Source: Ruminiclostridium sp.
Lineage (GTDB): Bacteria; Bacillota; Clostridia; Oscillospirales; Ruminococcaceae
Assembly (NCBI GenBank): GCA_017624025.1
Contig: JAGANY010000041.1
Span: 1 to 61,777, forward strand
Direction of reading: 5' to 3'
Length of the DNA stretch: 61,777 nucleotides
Shown here: one piece after another, positions 61,587-61,777 of the stretch
Numbering within the stretch: position 1 is the first letter of the stretch
How the letters are laid out: each line of letters starts with the position of its first letter
The notes under the pieces: model-generated
Told to the model about the DNA's origin: nothing
Databases searched by the model: none
Seen by the model: the letters and a program-made list of their open reading frames with translations, nothing else
Translations under genes and position numbers: made by a program

Positions 61587-61766
61587 ATTTATGAGTATTA
61601 CCGAGGGAAACCCTTTTGAAAAAGGGCTTCCCTCGGGCTCCCTTCCGAAAACTTTCAGTTTAAATTAAAGAACCACAGGATTAACCTGTGGTTCTTTAAT
61701 TTATATTAAAAGTCTTTGGAAGAGGGTTCGGGAGAAAGCCTTTCTTCAGAAAGGTTTCTCCCGATA
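61587..61766 (+). repeat. Dispersed structured repeat, family R1, copy 2
   Basis: About 180 nt. Hairpin A is CCGAGGGAA/TTCCCTCGG (61601-61636), B AAATTAAAGAACCACAGG/CCTGTGGTTCTTTAATTT (61662-61702), C CGGGAGAAA/TTTCTCCCG (61729-61763). The spacers and hairpin C match copy 1 at 36822-37005; stems A and B differ from it by paired changes. The window ends 11 nt later. Confidence 0.85.
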
Positions 61767-61777
61767 AATACCTATAA

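Noticed and set aside
61377-61619. Plus-strand ORF starting MVGVEGFEPSKWRSQSPMPY
   Set aside because: It is the antisense translation of tRNA-Gln, a common false gene, and its tail is AT-rich noise.

Overview
The window looks like chromosome of a Gram-positive anaerobe of the Clostridia, most like the Ruminococcus/Oscillospiraceae group. The reasons are Firmicutes-type lipoproteins with lipobox cysteines, an L27 precursor next to its Prp protease, mini-RNase III, a QueT transporter with a preQ1-I-like leader, rubrerythrin, a GH130 mannoside phosphorylase, and strong sigma-A promoters with AT-rich intergenic DNA. Stops are mostly TAA, some TGA, and TAG is very rare. This is inference from gene content; no rRNA is present.

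Layout. 1-2932: start of the S10 ribosomal-protein operon (rpsJ, rplC cut by the edge) with a roughly 300-nt structured leader, a small lipoprotein, HPr and trmD. 2922-9105: hydrolase-rimM-trmD operon, a divergent ribbon-helix-helix/small-protein pair, flavodoxin, transglutaminase-like protein, a frameshifted small gene, and a PadR-HAAS-DUF4097 envelope cassette with palindromic operators. 9240-16450: two carbohydrate ABC binding proteins, one interrupted by an in-frame TAG, two permeases and rubrerythrin. 16421-26860: a purine operon (purE, a PurF-like protein without its glutaminase nucleophile, purM, purN, purO, stand-alone AICAR transformylase, purD) with unknown and membrane genes embedded. 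A short ORF and a terminator hairpin lie just before purE. 26873-33817: preQ1-queT, rplU-prp-rpmA, obg, mrnC, yitT, a secreted protein and yebC. 33945-35309: an AT-rich lipoprotein/XRE island between two near-identical hairpins. 35487-46560: SGNH hydrolase, chemoreceptor, sugar-sensor-like GGDEF protein with two followers, galM, MBOAT acyltransferase, then an 800-nt gene-free region rich in hairpins. 46579-59834: a type IV pilus cluster (pilT, pilB, pilD, two large prepilin-like proteins, a PilX-like 897-residue protein, PilO, a PilM-PilN fusion, PilC). 60155-61777: GH130 phosphorylase, tRNA-Gln and a structured repeat.

How it fits together. The sugar-uptake genes and the GH130 gene share a TTTA-CT-TAAA inverted repeat upstream, so they may form one regulon for beta-mannoside use, with cre-like sites and HPr pointing to catabolite control. 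The pilus cluster is nearly complete for assembly and retraction, but both prepilins are unusually large and one carries zinc-ribbon-like cysteine pairs. Two families of short structured repeats, each present twice, show compensatory changes in their stems.
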